DNA from: Microbacteriaceae bacterium | Lineage (GTDB): Bacteria; Actinomycetota; Actinomycetes; Actinomycetales; Microbacteriaceae | Reading direction: 5' to 3' | Length of the DNA stretch: 64,000 nt | NCBI GenBank assembly: GCA_031177985.1 | Contig: JAPSJW010000001.1 | Location: forward strand, 558,001-622,000 | Shown: in pieces, positions 54,061-63,228 of the stretch | How positions within the stretch are numbered: position 1 is the stretch's first letter | Layout of the letters: each line of letters opens with the position of its first letter | The notes under the pieces: generated by a model | The model's database searches: none | What the model was told of the DNA's origin: nothing | Seen by the model: only the letters and a program-made list of their open reading frames with translations | Made by a program: the position numbers and the translations under genes

Positions 54061-54091
54061 CGAAGTACTGCGTTCAGGAAGGAATCGACGT

Positions 54092-55390
54092 TTGAGCGAG
54101 CTGCGTCCCCGCTCCAACCGATCGAAGAGGATCCCCGCCACCGCACGGCACGCCCGGCACAAGCACTCCGCCGGCTGGACCGTCGCGCTCAAGATGCTCG
54201 CGGCAGCGCTCGCCGTCGTGACGGTGAGCGCAGGATCCGTCGTCGCGATCGCGGCCCAGCGCCTGCAGGACAACGTGTCCACGGTGACCCTGGTCGGCGA
54301 GGAGGACCTCCCGGCGCCCGACATCGGCGCCTACCCCGGCGGCTTCAACCTCCTCCTGGTCGGCACCGACGCCTGCCAGAACGACGACGACCCGCTCTGC
54401 GCCGACCGCGACGACGCCGCACTCAACGACGTCAACATGGTGCTGCATGTCTCGGCCGATCACAGCTGGGCGACCGTCGTGAGCATCCCCCGCGACCTGG
54501 TCGTGCCCATCCCGTCGTGCCCCACCGAGGACGGCGGCTCGACGTACGCCATGTCGGCGCAACCGATCAACTCGACCCTCGGGGTCGGCGGGCTGCCGTG
54601 CACGGTGCTGACCGTCGAGGAGCTCACCGGCCTCGACATCCAGTTCGCGGGCATGATCACCTTCCAGGGCGTCATCGAGATGTCGAACGCGGTCGGCGGA
54701 GTGCCCGTCTGCATCGCCGAGGACATCGAGGACACCTACACGGGCTTCAGCCGCCCCGCGGGCACGCACACGCTGTCGGGTTGGGACGCCCTCGCGTTCC
54801 TCCGCTCGCGGCACGGCGTCGGCGACGGCAGCGACCTCACCCGCATCTCGTCGCAGCAGGTCTTCCTCTCGTCGCTCGTGCGCACCCTGCAGAGCAGCGA
54901 CACGCTCGGCGATCCCAGCAAGCTCTACCGTCTGGCCGTCGCCGCGACCCAGAACCTGACGCTGTCGGACAACCTCGCCCAGATCGACACGATGGTCGCG
55001 ATGGCGTCGGCGCTGAAGGACATCCCCCTCGAGAACGTCAGCTTCATCCAGTACCCCGGCACGACGGGGCTCGGCGGAGAGTACTCGGGGAAGGTGGCGC
55101 CGCTCACCGACAAGGCCGACGAGCTGTTCTCGCTCATCCAGGCTGACCAGCCGTTCCAGCTGGATGCCGCCGGCGACGACCGCGGCTCGACCCTCGACCC
55201 GAATGCGGCACCGGTCGCCCCCGTCGAGCCGGCGGCGCCCGTCGAGCCGGAGGCTCCGGCGGACCCGGCTGCACCGGTCGATCCAGTGCCTGAGGAGACC
55301 ACGGCTCCGGCCGATCCGGCGGCACCCGAGGTGCTGAGCGGCTTCCGCGGCCAGACCGCGGCCGACCAGACCTGCTCGATCGGCAATTAG
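54092..55390 (+). CDS. LytR-CpsA-Psr (LCP) family protein, paralogue
   Basis: 432 residues from TTG 54092, behind GGAAGGAATC. One membrane helix (about 30-52) precedes an LCP domain closely related to the preceding paralogue: DIGAYPGGFNLLLVGTD, ALNDVNMVLHV, VSIPRDLVV and LSGWDALAFLRSRHGVGDGSDL. A long Ala/Pro/Glu tail ends in GFRGQTAADQTC, similar to the end of its paralogue. The two genes flank tRNA-Ser and probably arose by duplication. A start further upstream would read through the tRNA. Confidence 0.92.
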   Translation: MSELRPRSNRSKRIPATARHARHKHSAGWTVALKMLAAALAVVTVSAGSVVAIAAQRLQDNVSTVTLVGEEDLPAPDIGAYPGGFNLLLVGTDACQNDDDPLCADRDDAALNDVNMVLHVSADHSWATVVSIPRDLVVPIPSCPTEDGGSTYAMSAQPINSTLGVGGLPCTVLTVEELTGLDIQFAGMITFQGVIEMSNAVGGVPVCIAEDIEDTYTGFSRPAGTHTLSGWDALAFLRSRHGVGDGSDLTRISSQQVFLSSLVRTLQSSDTLGDPSKLYRLAVAATQNLTLSDNLAQIDTMVAMASALKDIPLENVSFIQYPGTTGLGGEYSGKVAPLTDKADELFSLIQADQPFQLDAAGDDRGSTLDPNAAPVAPVEPAAPVEPEAPADPAAPVDPVPEETTAPADPAAPEVLSGFRGQTAADQTCSIGN

Positions 55391-55571
55391 TCCGGATCAC
55401 GCGTGCGGCTGGTGAGAAGCCGGCGCGCGGCCTCGAAACCCGGTGATCCCCGTCGGTGGTCGACCCTCGGGGGACGATCGCGGCGAGCCTCGGAGCTGGT
55501 TCCGCCGGTGTTCCTCGCGGGGATGGGACAACTCACGGGTCGGCGGTGTGACTATGATGTCTGACGTACTT

Positions 55572-55661
55572 GGAGACGTCGCATAGTCCGGTCGAGTGCA
55601 CCACCCTGCTAAGGTGGAGTCCCCTTAATGGGGACCGAGGGTTCAAATCCCTCCGTCTCCG
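55572..55661 (+). tRNA. tRNA-Ser (anticodon GCT)
   Basis: Acceptor GGAGACG with CGTCTCC, loop CTGCTAA giving anticodon GCT, a long variable arm (AGTCCCCTTAATGGGGAC), and T arm GAGGG-TTCAAAT-CCCTC. CCA not encoded. TATGAT (55553-55558) lies 13 bp upstream as -10. The remaining bases between 55391 and 55795 show nothing else but a weak CGGCT/AGCCG hairpin. Confidence 0.95.
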
Positions 55662-55795
55662 CTCTTGTGAAACGGCCGCCCCTGGGCGGCCGTTCTCCGT
55701 ATCGGCAGACGACATTTGAAGCTTCGTGCGCCGGGTTGAATCGTTGCAATGTCGCGCTGTTTCGAGCACAGTGGGTGCCAGGAGGTGCTGTTGCG

Positions 55796-56116
55796 ATGGG
55801 GCAGAGCAGCGGTCGACGGGGCGATCCGGCCGGGGTGGACCGGCTCGGCGCATCCCGCCGGCGAGTCGCCGGCGATCGCAGTGCGCCGCCACCAGAGGAC
55901 GGCCGACCCGTGCCCTCGGCGACTCCTCGGCTGAGCGAACTCGATCTCCGCATCCTCAGCGGGTACGCCCGCGGGATGACGCTCGAGGTCATCGCCCGGG
56001 AGAACGATCTCTCCGAGCGGACCGTGCGGAGACGCATTCGACAGGCGAGTGACGCGCTCGGCGTGAACACCGGGATCGAGGCGGTCGTCACCGCCGTCAG
56101 GAGAGGCCTCATCTGA
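55796..56116 (+). CDS. Small LuxR-type helix-turn-helix protein
   Basis: 106 residues from ATG 55796 (AGGAGG 10 bases upstream). An N-terminal Arg/Gly/Pro-rich stretch leads to a LuxR/sigma-like HTH at about 50-100: LSELDLRILSGYARGMTLEVIARENDLSERTVRRRIRQASDALGV. There is no receiver domain. It may be an orphan DNA-binding regulator; its target is unknown. Confidence 0.7.
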   Translation: MGQSSGRRGDPAGVDRLGASRRRVAGDRSAPPPEDGRPVPSATPRLSELDLRILSGYARGMTLEVIARENDLSERTVRRRIRQASDALGVNTGIEAVVTAVRRGLI

Positions 56117-56246
56117 GGCTCGGTCCGAGCACCGGCGGTTCACGCGCAGGTGAGCGCGACGAGAAGACAATGGTCGCGTCGTCGGCCCAGCACGAATTCG
56201 CTGATCGCACCGCTATTCGGCGTGCGCGCGGGCTGTCGCCGGGAAG

Positions 56247-56292
56247 TCAGAGCATGCGATAGCCATGGCCGACAGCCATCAGAGCATGCGAT
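56247..56292 (+). repeat. 14-bp direct repeats upstream of GH53
   Basis: TCAGAGCATGCGAT occurs exactly at 56247-56260 and 56279-56292, 32 bp apart (about three helical turns). The 328-bp gap 56117-56444 holds no other gene. This looks like a regulatory site with two protein contacts. Confidence 0.65.
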
Positions 56293-56444
56293 TTAGGTGG
56301 CCGTAACCGGTCACGGCTATTTACACGTTTCAATCCTCTGCGTGATGCTGTCCGTGCGCGCTCGGAAGGCGACCGATGGGGTTCGGTCGCGCGCCGGACG
56401 CCGCCGATCGCCTCATCGTCGAGGCATGCAAAGGAGCATCGGAC

Positions 56445-58922
56445 ATGCATCGGAAATCCAGATCGGGGGCGCTGCTCGTGGCGTCTCTCGTGGCGGCAGG
56501 GACCGTCGTCGGTCTCGCCCAGCCCGCTAACGCCCTTTATGGCGAGGCGGTGATCGAGCCCATCGAGAGCAACCTCGCGGGCAAGTACTGGACCAGCGTG
56601 ACAGCGACCGGAGGCGACTCCGCCGGGCTGGCCGTCGACCACGACCCCGCCACCGCGTGGGTCGCGGCCGCCCCAGGGGACTCGCTGACGCTCGATCTCG
56701 GTGGGGCGTATGACAACGCCCGCAAGGTCGCCCTGCAGTTCCCGAGGGCAGGCGTCGCCTATCACTACACCGTGGAAGGGTCGGCGGACGGCACGGAGTG
56801 GACCACGATCGGCGAAGGCGATGCGGGCAGCCGTGCGGCAGCCGGCGCGGTGCATCTCGTCACCCACCCGGGCCTGCGTTATGTCAAAGTCACGCTGCAC
56901 GGCGTCTCCGATGGCGGTGCGCTGGGGCTCAGCGAACTCGCGGTGTACAACTACCTGCGGGCCGACGTGACGCTCGGTGCCGACCTCTCCTGGGTCGACG
57001 ACGACCAGAACCGCCAGTACTGGGTCTCGCCGCTCGAGGAGGACCGCGGCGCCGGACCGCACCTGCTCGACGTGGTGAAGGACCGGGGCATGGAGTACGT
57101 ACGGCTCCGCATCTTCAACGAGCCTCGCAGCGAGGGGACCGGGCAGCCGCTCGCCGTGCCCCGTCAGGGACCGGAGCGCTCGCTCACCTCGGCGCAGTGG
57201 ATCGCCGAGCGCGACCTCGGCCTCGGCATCGACTTCCACTACGCCGACTCCTGGGCCGACCCGGGGAAGCAGCCCAAGCCCCGCGCGTGGGCGCAGCTTC
57301 CGTTCGATGAGCTGACGGATGCCGTGTACGACTACACCGGCGACTACGTCACGCAGCTGGTCGAGCAGGGCACCACGCCCGACAAGGTCGCGGTCGGCAA
57401 CGAGATCCTGCACGGCATGATGTGGGGCAGCGAGGCGCAGCTCTCCGCCGACCCGAGCGTGCCGGTGCAGTCAGGCGCGAACCCCGCCTACTTCCGCAAC
57501 CAGCCGGAGATCTACCAGTCTCAGCCCGGCGGGGGCATCCTCTGGCAGTACTGGGGCTCGGAGAACCCGGAGGAGCAGCGGCTGTACCTCGAGTCCTTCG
57601 ACCGCTTCACGGCGCTGCTCGCGGCCGGCATCGACGCAGTGCGCGACACCTCGCCGGAGACGAAGGTCGAGCTGCATTCCATCGTGCGCAACGAGGGGTA
57701 CCTCGGTCGTTCGGGCCTCGACATGGCGACGGAGTTCTGGAACCAGGTGCTCAGCCGTCTCGAGGCGAAGGGCTCGGCACCCGACGTGCTGGCCCTGTCG
57801 TACTACCCGGAGTGGCACGGCTCGCCCGAGCAGCTCCAGCTGAACCTCAACACGATCAGCGCCCAGCACCCCGAGTACGAGATGGAGGTCACCGAGACCT
57901 CCTACCCGGCCTCGGGCGGCAACGGCGCGCCGATGCCCAACTCGACCTTCCCCCGCACGGTGCAGGGTCAGGCGGATGCGATCCAGCGGGTCTTCGAGAT
58001 CGTGAACGACATCCCGAACAACAAGGGCTCCGGAGTGCTGACCTGGGAGCCGCACCGCTGGCAGGCCATGTTCCGCAGTGTTCCGGGAGTGCCGAACACG
58101 TCGGAGCCCAACGCGTCGATCGACGTGTACAACAAGAGCGAGGCGAAGCACGTCCTCGAGGATCGGGTGTTCCTCGCGACGCCGTCCGGTGTCGCGCCGC
58201 AGCTTCCTGAGCAGGTCGACGTGCTCGACGTCGCGACGGGAGCCGTGACCGAGACCGACGTGACGTGGAGCGTGCCTGCGGAGCTCCCGGCCGACGGTCG
58301 TGTCACCCTGGCCGGCGACACGGAGTTCGGCGACGTCGAGGCGGTCGTGGACGTCGTGGTCGATGCCACCCGGCCTGAGGTCACGCTCGTGTCGCCCACG
58401 ACGGGCGGCCCGTTCTCGCAGCTCCAGGTGCAGGTCGACGCGTCCGACACCCTCGGGCTGGAGCGGATCGTCGCGAACATCTACCACCAGGGCAAGCTGG
58501 TTCAGAGCACCCAGACGGCGCTCGACGGCGCGACCTCCGGGTCGCACTCGGCGACGGTCACGCTGCCCGAAGGCACCTACACGGTCAAGTACAACGCTCA
58601 CGACCTCGCCGGGAACGTGTCGAAGACCGGAACGTTCGCCTTCCGGATCGACGCGACCCCTCCCACCGCCGCGGTGAAGGAGGGAACGCAGTTCACGGTG
58701 AAGACCGGTTCGACCTACGACATGGTCAGCTTCAAGCTGCATGACCAGGGGAAGATCGACCGGGTGGTGCTGAACGGCGTGGTGAAGGATCTCTCCGACA
58801 ACCCGTGGTCGGACGTGAACTTCATCGAGCCGGGCACGTTCGGGGCGGTGCAGGGTCCGAACACCCTGATCGTCTATGACATCGCGGGCAACAGCAGCGA
58901 GTACACCTTCACGCTGAACTAG
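56445..58922 (+). CDS. Secreted GH53 arabinogalactan endo-beta-1,4-galactanase
   Basis: 825 residues from ATG 56445, AAAGGAG upstream. Signal peptide to about Ala30. Residues about 35-172 look like a discoidin (F5/8 type C) carbohydrate-binding domain. The GH53 catalytic domain (about 173-600) has GADLSWVDDDQN, acid/base Glu320 in AVGNEILHG and nucleophile Glu484 in VTETSYP. Two or three Ig-like domains follow (LDVATGAVTETDVTW, VVDATRPEVTLVSP, DATPPTAAVKEG). No anchor is seen. It would cut galactan side chains of plant pectin outside the cell. Confidence 0.93.
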   Translation: MHRKSRSGALLVASLVAAGTVVGLAQPANALYGEAVIEPIESNLAGKYWTSVTATGGDSAGLAVDHDPATAWVAAAPGDSLTLDLGGAYDNARKVALQFPRAGVAYHYTVEGSADGTEWTTIGEGDAGSRAAAGAVHLVTHPGLRYVKVTLHGVSDGGALGLSELAVYNYLRADVTLGADLSWVDDDQNRQYWVSPLEEDRGAGPHLLDVVKDRGMEYVRLRIFNEPRSEGTGQPLAVPRQGPERSLTSAQWIAERDLGLGIDFHYADSWADPGKQPKPRAWAQLPFDELTDAVYDYTGDYVTQLVEQGTTPDKVAVGNEILHGMMWGSEAQLSADPSVPVQSGANPAYFRNQPEIYQSQPGGGILWQYWGSENPEEQRLYLESFDRFTALLAAGIDAVRDTSPETKVELHSIVRNEGYLGRSGLDMATEFWNQVLSRLEAKGSAPDVLALSYYPEWHGSPEQLQLNLNTISAQHPEYEMEVTETSYPASGGNGAPMPNSTFPRTVQGQADAIQRVFEIVNDIPNNKGSGVLTWEPHRWQAMFRSVPGVPNTSEPNASIDVYNKSEAKHVLEDRVFLATPSGVAPQLPEQVDVLDVATGAVTETDVTWSVPAELPADGRVTLAGDTEFGDVEAVVDVVVDATRPEVTLVSPTTGGPFSQLQVQVDASDTLGLERIVANIYHQGKLVQSTQTALDGATSGSHSATVTLPEGTYTVKYNAHDLAGNVSKTGTFAFRIDATPPTAAVKEGTQFTVKTGSTYDMVSFKLHDQGKIDRVVLNGVVKDLSDNPWSDVNFIEPGTFGAVQGPNTLIVYDIAGNSSEYTFTLN

Positions 58923-58935
58923 CTCGACCGGTCAA

Positions 58936-58974
58936 GCACTGCGCCTCCCCGACACGTGCGGGGAGGCGCAGTGC
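58936..58974. terminator. Bidirectional terminator between GH53 and AraC genes
   Basis: Perfect 15-bp stem GCACTGCGCCTCCCC (58936-58950) with GGGGAGGCGCAGTGC (58960-58974) around a 9-base loop, between two convergent genes. No U-tract. Confidence 0.8.
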
Positions 58975-58994
58975 TGTGCCGAGCTGCGCCCTGG

Positions 58995-59858
58995 TCACCC
59001 CTTGCGGCGTTCCCGGTAGGCGCTCGGCGGCTCCCCGTGCATCCGCCGGAACTGCCGCGAGAAGTAGAACTGGTCGCTCATGCCGACCTCCTGCCCGATG
59101 CGCGCGATCGGCAGGGTGGTGGTGTCGAGCAGATGCCTCGCGCGCGCCATCTTGAGCGCCATGTGATGCGCCAGCACCCCGCCGCCCGTCGACGCGCGGA
59201 ACAGGGCACCGAGGTACGACGGGGAGACGCCGACGAGGGCCGCCAGCTCGGCTACCCGCACCGAGCCGTCGACCCGCTCCTCCAGGTAGCGCATCGCGCG
59301 CTCGAGAGGTCCGCCCTCCTCGGGGATGGCGCGGTCGACCGCGAGCTGCGTGAACACCCGCCAGGCCATCCCGGCCGTCGCGATGAGCTGCGCCGGCGAC
59401 AGGTCGCGCTCGAGGGTCGAGACGATCTCGTCGACCATCGCGGCGACGCGGTCGGCCGAGCCCAGCGAGACCGTGACCTGACCGGGCGGCAGCGCGAGGC
59501 CCTCGAGCAGCTCGCCGCTGTCGGCGCCCCGCACGTGGAACCACCAGATGCTCCACGGGTCGTGCGTCGACGAGCCGTAGGAGTGCGGAACGTGCTGCGG
59601 GAGCACGACCGCTGCCGAGGACCCGACGCGCACCTCTCCGTGCGGGGTCCGAACCCATCCCGTGCCCGAGACCGGAAGCAGCACGATCGTCTCGGCTGCC
59701 CCACGGGGCCGGTGCCGCTCGTGGTCGCGGGCGTGCGGAAACCATCCGGCGTCGGTGACGAGCAGGCGCCGGGTCACCGGGCGCGCGAGCGCGGCCGACA
59801 CGAGCGGGCGGGGCAGAACGACGAGACGCTCGTTCGGGAAGCCGTCGGCGAGGCCCAT
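58995..59858 (-). CDS. AraC family transcriptional regulator with cupin sensor
   Basis: 287 residues from ATG 59858, with TACTCT 7 bases upstream (leaderless). The N-terminal half is a cupin-type AraC sensor (HERHRPRGAAETIVLLPVSG, HVPHSYGSS). The C-terminal half has the two AraC helix-turn-helices: VRVAELAALVGVSPSYLGALF and ARIGQEVGMSDQFYFSRQFRRMHGEPPS. Diverging from the DUF5107-TPR gene and next to GH53, it is a likely sugar-responsive activator for this locus. Confidence 0.92.
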   Translation of the reverse strand: MGLADGFPNERLVVLPRPLVSAALARPVTRRLLVTDAGWFPHARDHERHRPRGAAETIVLLPVSGTGWVRTPHGEVRVGSSAAVVLPQHVPHSYGSSTHDPWSIWWFHVRGADSGELLEGLALPPGQVTVSLGSADRVAAMVDEIVSTLERDLSPAQLIATAGMAWRVFTQLAVDRAIPEEGGPLERAMRYLEERVDGSVRVAELAALVGVSPSYLGALFRASTGGGVLAHHMALKMARARHLLDTTTLPIARIGQEVGMSDQFYFSRQFRRMHGEPPSAYRERRKG

Positions 59859-59940
59859 GCTCCGAAGAGTAGCGGATCGTCCATATCGAAGGATCGAACA
59901 GGCATGGTCCGGACGGCTCCGCTGCGCCTACCGTGGCCGG

Positions 59941-62900
59941 ATGCGAAGCGACGACGCTGTGAGCCGCATCGAGCTCCCTCCGGCCCCCGAGGCGGAGCAG
60001 GCGAGGATCGACGCGGGCTCGGTGGCGTGCTGGCGTGCGCCCCTGACCATCGACAGCTACACACCGGCGGAACCCGACCGGTATCCGCTCTTCCTCGACC
60101 GGCGGGTGTACCAGGGCTCGAGCGGCCGGGTGTATCCGATGCCGTTCATCGACCGGATCGAGCACGAGAAGCGGCCTCGGGAGTGGGATGCCATCCACCT
60201 CGAGAACCGGTGGGTGCGGCTGACCCTGCTGCCGGAGCTCGGCGGCCGCATCCACATCGGTTACGACAAGACCCGCGGCTACGACTTCTTCTACCGCAAC
60301 AACGTCATCAAGCCCGCGCTCGTGGGGCTCGCCGGTCCGTGGATCTCGGGCGGCGTCGAGTTCAACTGGCCGCAGCACCACCGGCCGGCCACCTACCTGC
60401 CCGTCGACACGGCGATCGAGCGCGACGAGGAGGGGGTGACGGTCTGGCACTCCGACCTCGACCCGCTGCAGCGGATGCGGGGCGCGCACGGCATCCGTCT
60501 GACCGGCGGATCGGCGCTCATCGAGCTGCACGCGCGGCTGCACAACCGCACCGACGAGCCGCAGACCTTTCTCTGGTGGGCGAACGTCGCCGCGAGGGTG
60601 CACGAGCGCTACCAGTCGTTCTTCCCGACCGACGTCGGATGGGTCGCCGACCACGCGCGACGGGCGATCACCTCGTTCCCGGCGGCCGACCGTCCGTACT
60701 ACGGGGTCGACTATCCCGCCCTCGCGGAGCAGCGACCGGGCGCCGACCGACTCGACTTCTACAGCAACATCCCGGTGCCGACCTCCTACATGGTGACCGG
60801 CACGAGGGACGACTTCTTCGGCGGCTACGACCACGATGCCGGCGCCGGGTTCGTGCACTGGGCCGACCACACCATCGCCCCGGGCAAGAAGCAGTGGACC
60901 TGGGGCAACGGCCCCGTCGGCCACGCCTGGGACGACCACCTCACCGACGGCGATGGACCGTACGTCGAGCTCATGGCCGGGGTCTTCACCGACAACCAGC
61001 CCGACTTCAGCTACCTGGCACCGGGGGAGGTGCGCGAGTTCCGCCAGTACTGGTACCCGATCCAGGACATCGGTCCGGCACACCAGGCGACGCTCGACGC
61101 GGCGGTCAGCCTCGCGGTGGCCGAGGGCTCGGCGAGCGTCGGGGTCGCGGTCACCGCACCCGGGCAGGTGCGCATCGCCCTTCGACGCGCCGACCAGGAG
61201 GTCGCGACCTGGCACGAGGACCTGGCCCCAGGGCATCCGTTCACCGGGGCCGCCGGAGTACCCGTCGGCACCGCAGCCTCGGACCTGGTGCTCACGGCGA
61301 CGGATACGGCGGGCCGTGAGCTCGTCCGCTGGCGTCCCCGGCGGGCAGGCGAGGTCGCGGCGCCGCCCGTCGTGGCCACCGAGCCCTCGGCGCCGGCCGA
61401 GATGGGCAGCGCCGACGAGCTGTACCGCACCGCCGTGCACCTGCTGCAGTACCGGCATCCGACCAGGTCGCCGATGCCGTACCTGGTCGAGCTGGAGCGC
61501 CGCGATTCGGGCGATGCCCGCGGGCAGCTCCTGCTCGGCACGCTGGCCTATCGCCGAGCCGAGTACGCCCTGGCCGCCGACCACCTGCGCGCGGCGCTGC
61601 AACGGTCCACCGAGCGGAACGTGAACCCCGAGTCCGGTGAGACGAGCTACCGGCTGGGGCTCGCGCTCGAGCGGCTCGGCGACACTGTCGAGGCACGCGA
61701 GTGCTTCGCCAAGGCGCGCTGGGACCGGGCCTGGGCGCACCCCGCGGAACTCGCCCTGGCCCGGCTCGCGGGTGCCCGAGGGGACGCGGCGGCGGCCCTG
61801 GCGCACGCGGAGGCTGCCGCGCGGTTGGAGCCCTCCTCGCCTCAGCCGATCGCGATCGCGGTGATCGCGCTGCGGGCGCTCGGCCGCACCGAAGAGGCCG
61901 AGCGGCGGATGCGCGAGGTGCTGCAGTGGGACGAGCTCGAGCCGCTCTGCCGCGCGCTGGCCGGGCAGCCGGTCGGCGTCGACCCGAGGACCCGGCTGAC
62001 GCTCGCCTTCGAGCTGGCCCGCGCGGGCGACCTCGACACCGCACTCGCGCTCGCCGCCGAAGCGGGCGCTGCGAGCCCATCGCCGTTCGGGAACCCCGCT
62101 CCGGTCGCCCACTACGCACGTGCGGCGTGGCTCGACGCGGCCGGTCGCGCGGACGAGGCGGCGCAGGCGCGAGCCGCGGCCCGGCAGGCCGACCGCACTT
62201 ACGCGTTCCCACACGGCCTCGACGAGCACGATGTGCTGCGGACCGCGCTCGCCGCGGACCCGGAGGACCCCGTCGCCCGCGCCCTGCTGGGCGTCTGGCA
62301 GCTCGACGCCGGCCTCATCGACGATGCGGCGGAACAGCTGACGGCGGCCGCGCGCGCATCCGCCGACCCGGTCGTGCTGCGCAACGCCGCCGTCGCGACC
62401 GTGAACTCCGCCGGGTCTCTCGAGGAGGCCGAGCGGCTCTACGCGCGCGCGGTCGACCTGGCCGCAGTTCTCGGTCCCGCTGACGAGCGGCTGCTCTACG
62501 AGCGCGACCAGCTCGCGCTGCTGCGCGGAGTGCCGGCGGAGGAGCGACTGCGGCTGCTCGAGGAGCGCGCGCCCGCGCTGCTGCGCGACGACCTCGCGAT
62601 CGCCTACGTGGAGCTGCTCGTCGACGTCGGTCGCATCGACGAGGCGGTGCGGATCGTGAGCACGAGGCGGTTCCAGCCGTTCGAGGGTGGTGAGGGAAAG
62701 GCGCTCGCCGCCTACGACCGGGCGACCCTGGCCGAGGCGAGACGGATGCTGACCCGCGACTCGGAGGCGGCGGCGCGCCGGCTTCGCGACGGCATCGTGC
62801 CTCCCCGCACGATCGGCGAGGGCCGGTCGCCAGCGGCGCGGCAGTCCGAGCGGATGCTGCTGCTGGGCGATGCGCTGCTGGCCCTTGAACGCCGGGGTGA

Positions 62901-63228
62901 GGCCCGCGCTGCGTGGGAGCAGGCGTGCGCGAGCACCGCCCCCCTCGCGGTGGCCCCGCGTCCGGCCGACGAGGGCGACTACTTCGCCGGGCTCGCCTCG
63001 GCGAGACTGGGGCGGGCAGCCGAGGCGGAGCAGACCTGGCGCGCGATGGAGCGCGAGGCGGATCGGCTGCTGAAGGAAGGATCGACCGTGGACTACTTCG
63101 CCACCTCGCTGCCGGAGCTGCTGCTCTTCAGCGTCGACACCGAGGCGATGCGCCGAACGCGCGCTGAGCGGCTGCGCGAGCTCGCCGCCGACGGACGGGC
63201 GCGCACATCGTCGGAGCGCGCGGCATGA
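59941..63228 (+). CDS. DUF5107 and TPR domain protein
   Basis: 1095 residues from ATG 59941, with TACCGT 6 bases upstream (leaderless). Residues 1-460 form a DUF5107 module with a galactose-mutarotase-like feel: LLPELGGRIHIGYDKTRGYDFFYRNNVIKPALVG split by ISGGVEFNWPQHHRP, and YVELMAGVFTDNQPDF. The rest is a long array of TPR-like helices (ARGQLLLGTLAYRRAEYALA and similar). No signal peptide. Such proteins accompany sugar-use genes in Actinobacteria. A glycan-binding or epimerase role is inference. Confidence 0.85.
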   Translation: MRSDDAVSRIELPPAPEAEQARIDAGSVACWRAPLTIDSYTPAEPDRYPLFLDRRVYQGSSGRVYPMPFIDRIEHEKRPREWDAIHLENRWVRLTLLPELGGRIHIGYDKTRGYDFFYRNNVIKPALVGLAGPWISGGVEFNWPQHHRPATYLPVDTAIERDEEGVTVWHSDLDPLQRMRGAHGIRLTGGSALIELHARLHNRTDEPQTFLWWANVAARVHERYQSFFPTDVGWVADHARRAITSFPAADRPYYGVDYPALAEQRPGADRLDFYSNIPVPTSYMVTGTRDDFFGGYDHDAGAGFVHWADHTIAPGKKQWTWGNGPVGHAWDDHLTDGDGPYVELMAGVFTDNQPDFSYLAPGEVREFRQYWYPIQDIGPAHQATLDAAVSLAVAEGSASVGVAVTAPGQVRIALRRADQEVATWHEDLAPGHPFTGAAGVPVGTAASDLVLTATDTAGRELVRWRPRRAGEVAAPPVVATEPSAPAEMGSADELYRTAVHLLQYRHPTRSPMPYLVELERRDSGDARGQLLLGTLAYRRAEYALAADHLRAALQRSTERNVNPESGETSYRLGLALERLGDTVEARECFAKARWDRAWAHPAELALARLAGARGDAAAALAHAEAAARLEPSSPQPIAIAVIALRALGRTEEAERRMREVLQWDELEPLCRALAGQPVGVDPRTRLTLAFELARAGDLDTALALAAEAGAASPSPFGNPAPVAHYARAAWLDAAGRADEAAQARAAARQADRTYAFPHGLDEHDVLRTALAADPEDPVARALLGVWQLDAGLIDDAAEQLTAAARASADPVVLRNAAVATVNSAGSLEEAERLYARAVDLAAVLGPADERLLYERDQLALLRGVPAEERLRLLEERAPALLRDDLAIAYVELLVDVGRIDEAVRIVSTRRFQPFEGGEGKALAAYDRATLAEARRMLTRDSEAAARRLRDGIVPPRTIGEGRSPAARQSERMLLLGDALLALERRGEARAAWEQACASTAPLAVAPRPADEGDYFAGLASARLGRAAEAEQTWRAMEREADRLLKEGSTVDYFATSLPELLLFSVDTEAMRRTRAERLRELAADGRARTSSERAA

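Noticed and set aside
53969-54091. A longer N-terminus for the second LCP protein
   Set aside because: It would read straight through the tRNA-Ser(TGA) gene; TTG 54092 has a good ribosome site.
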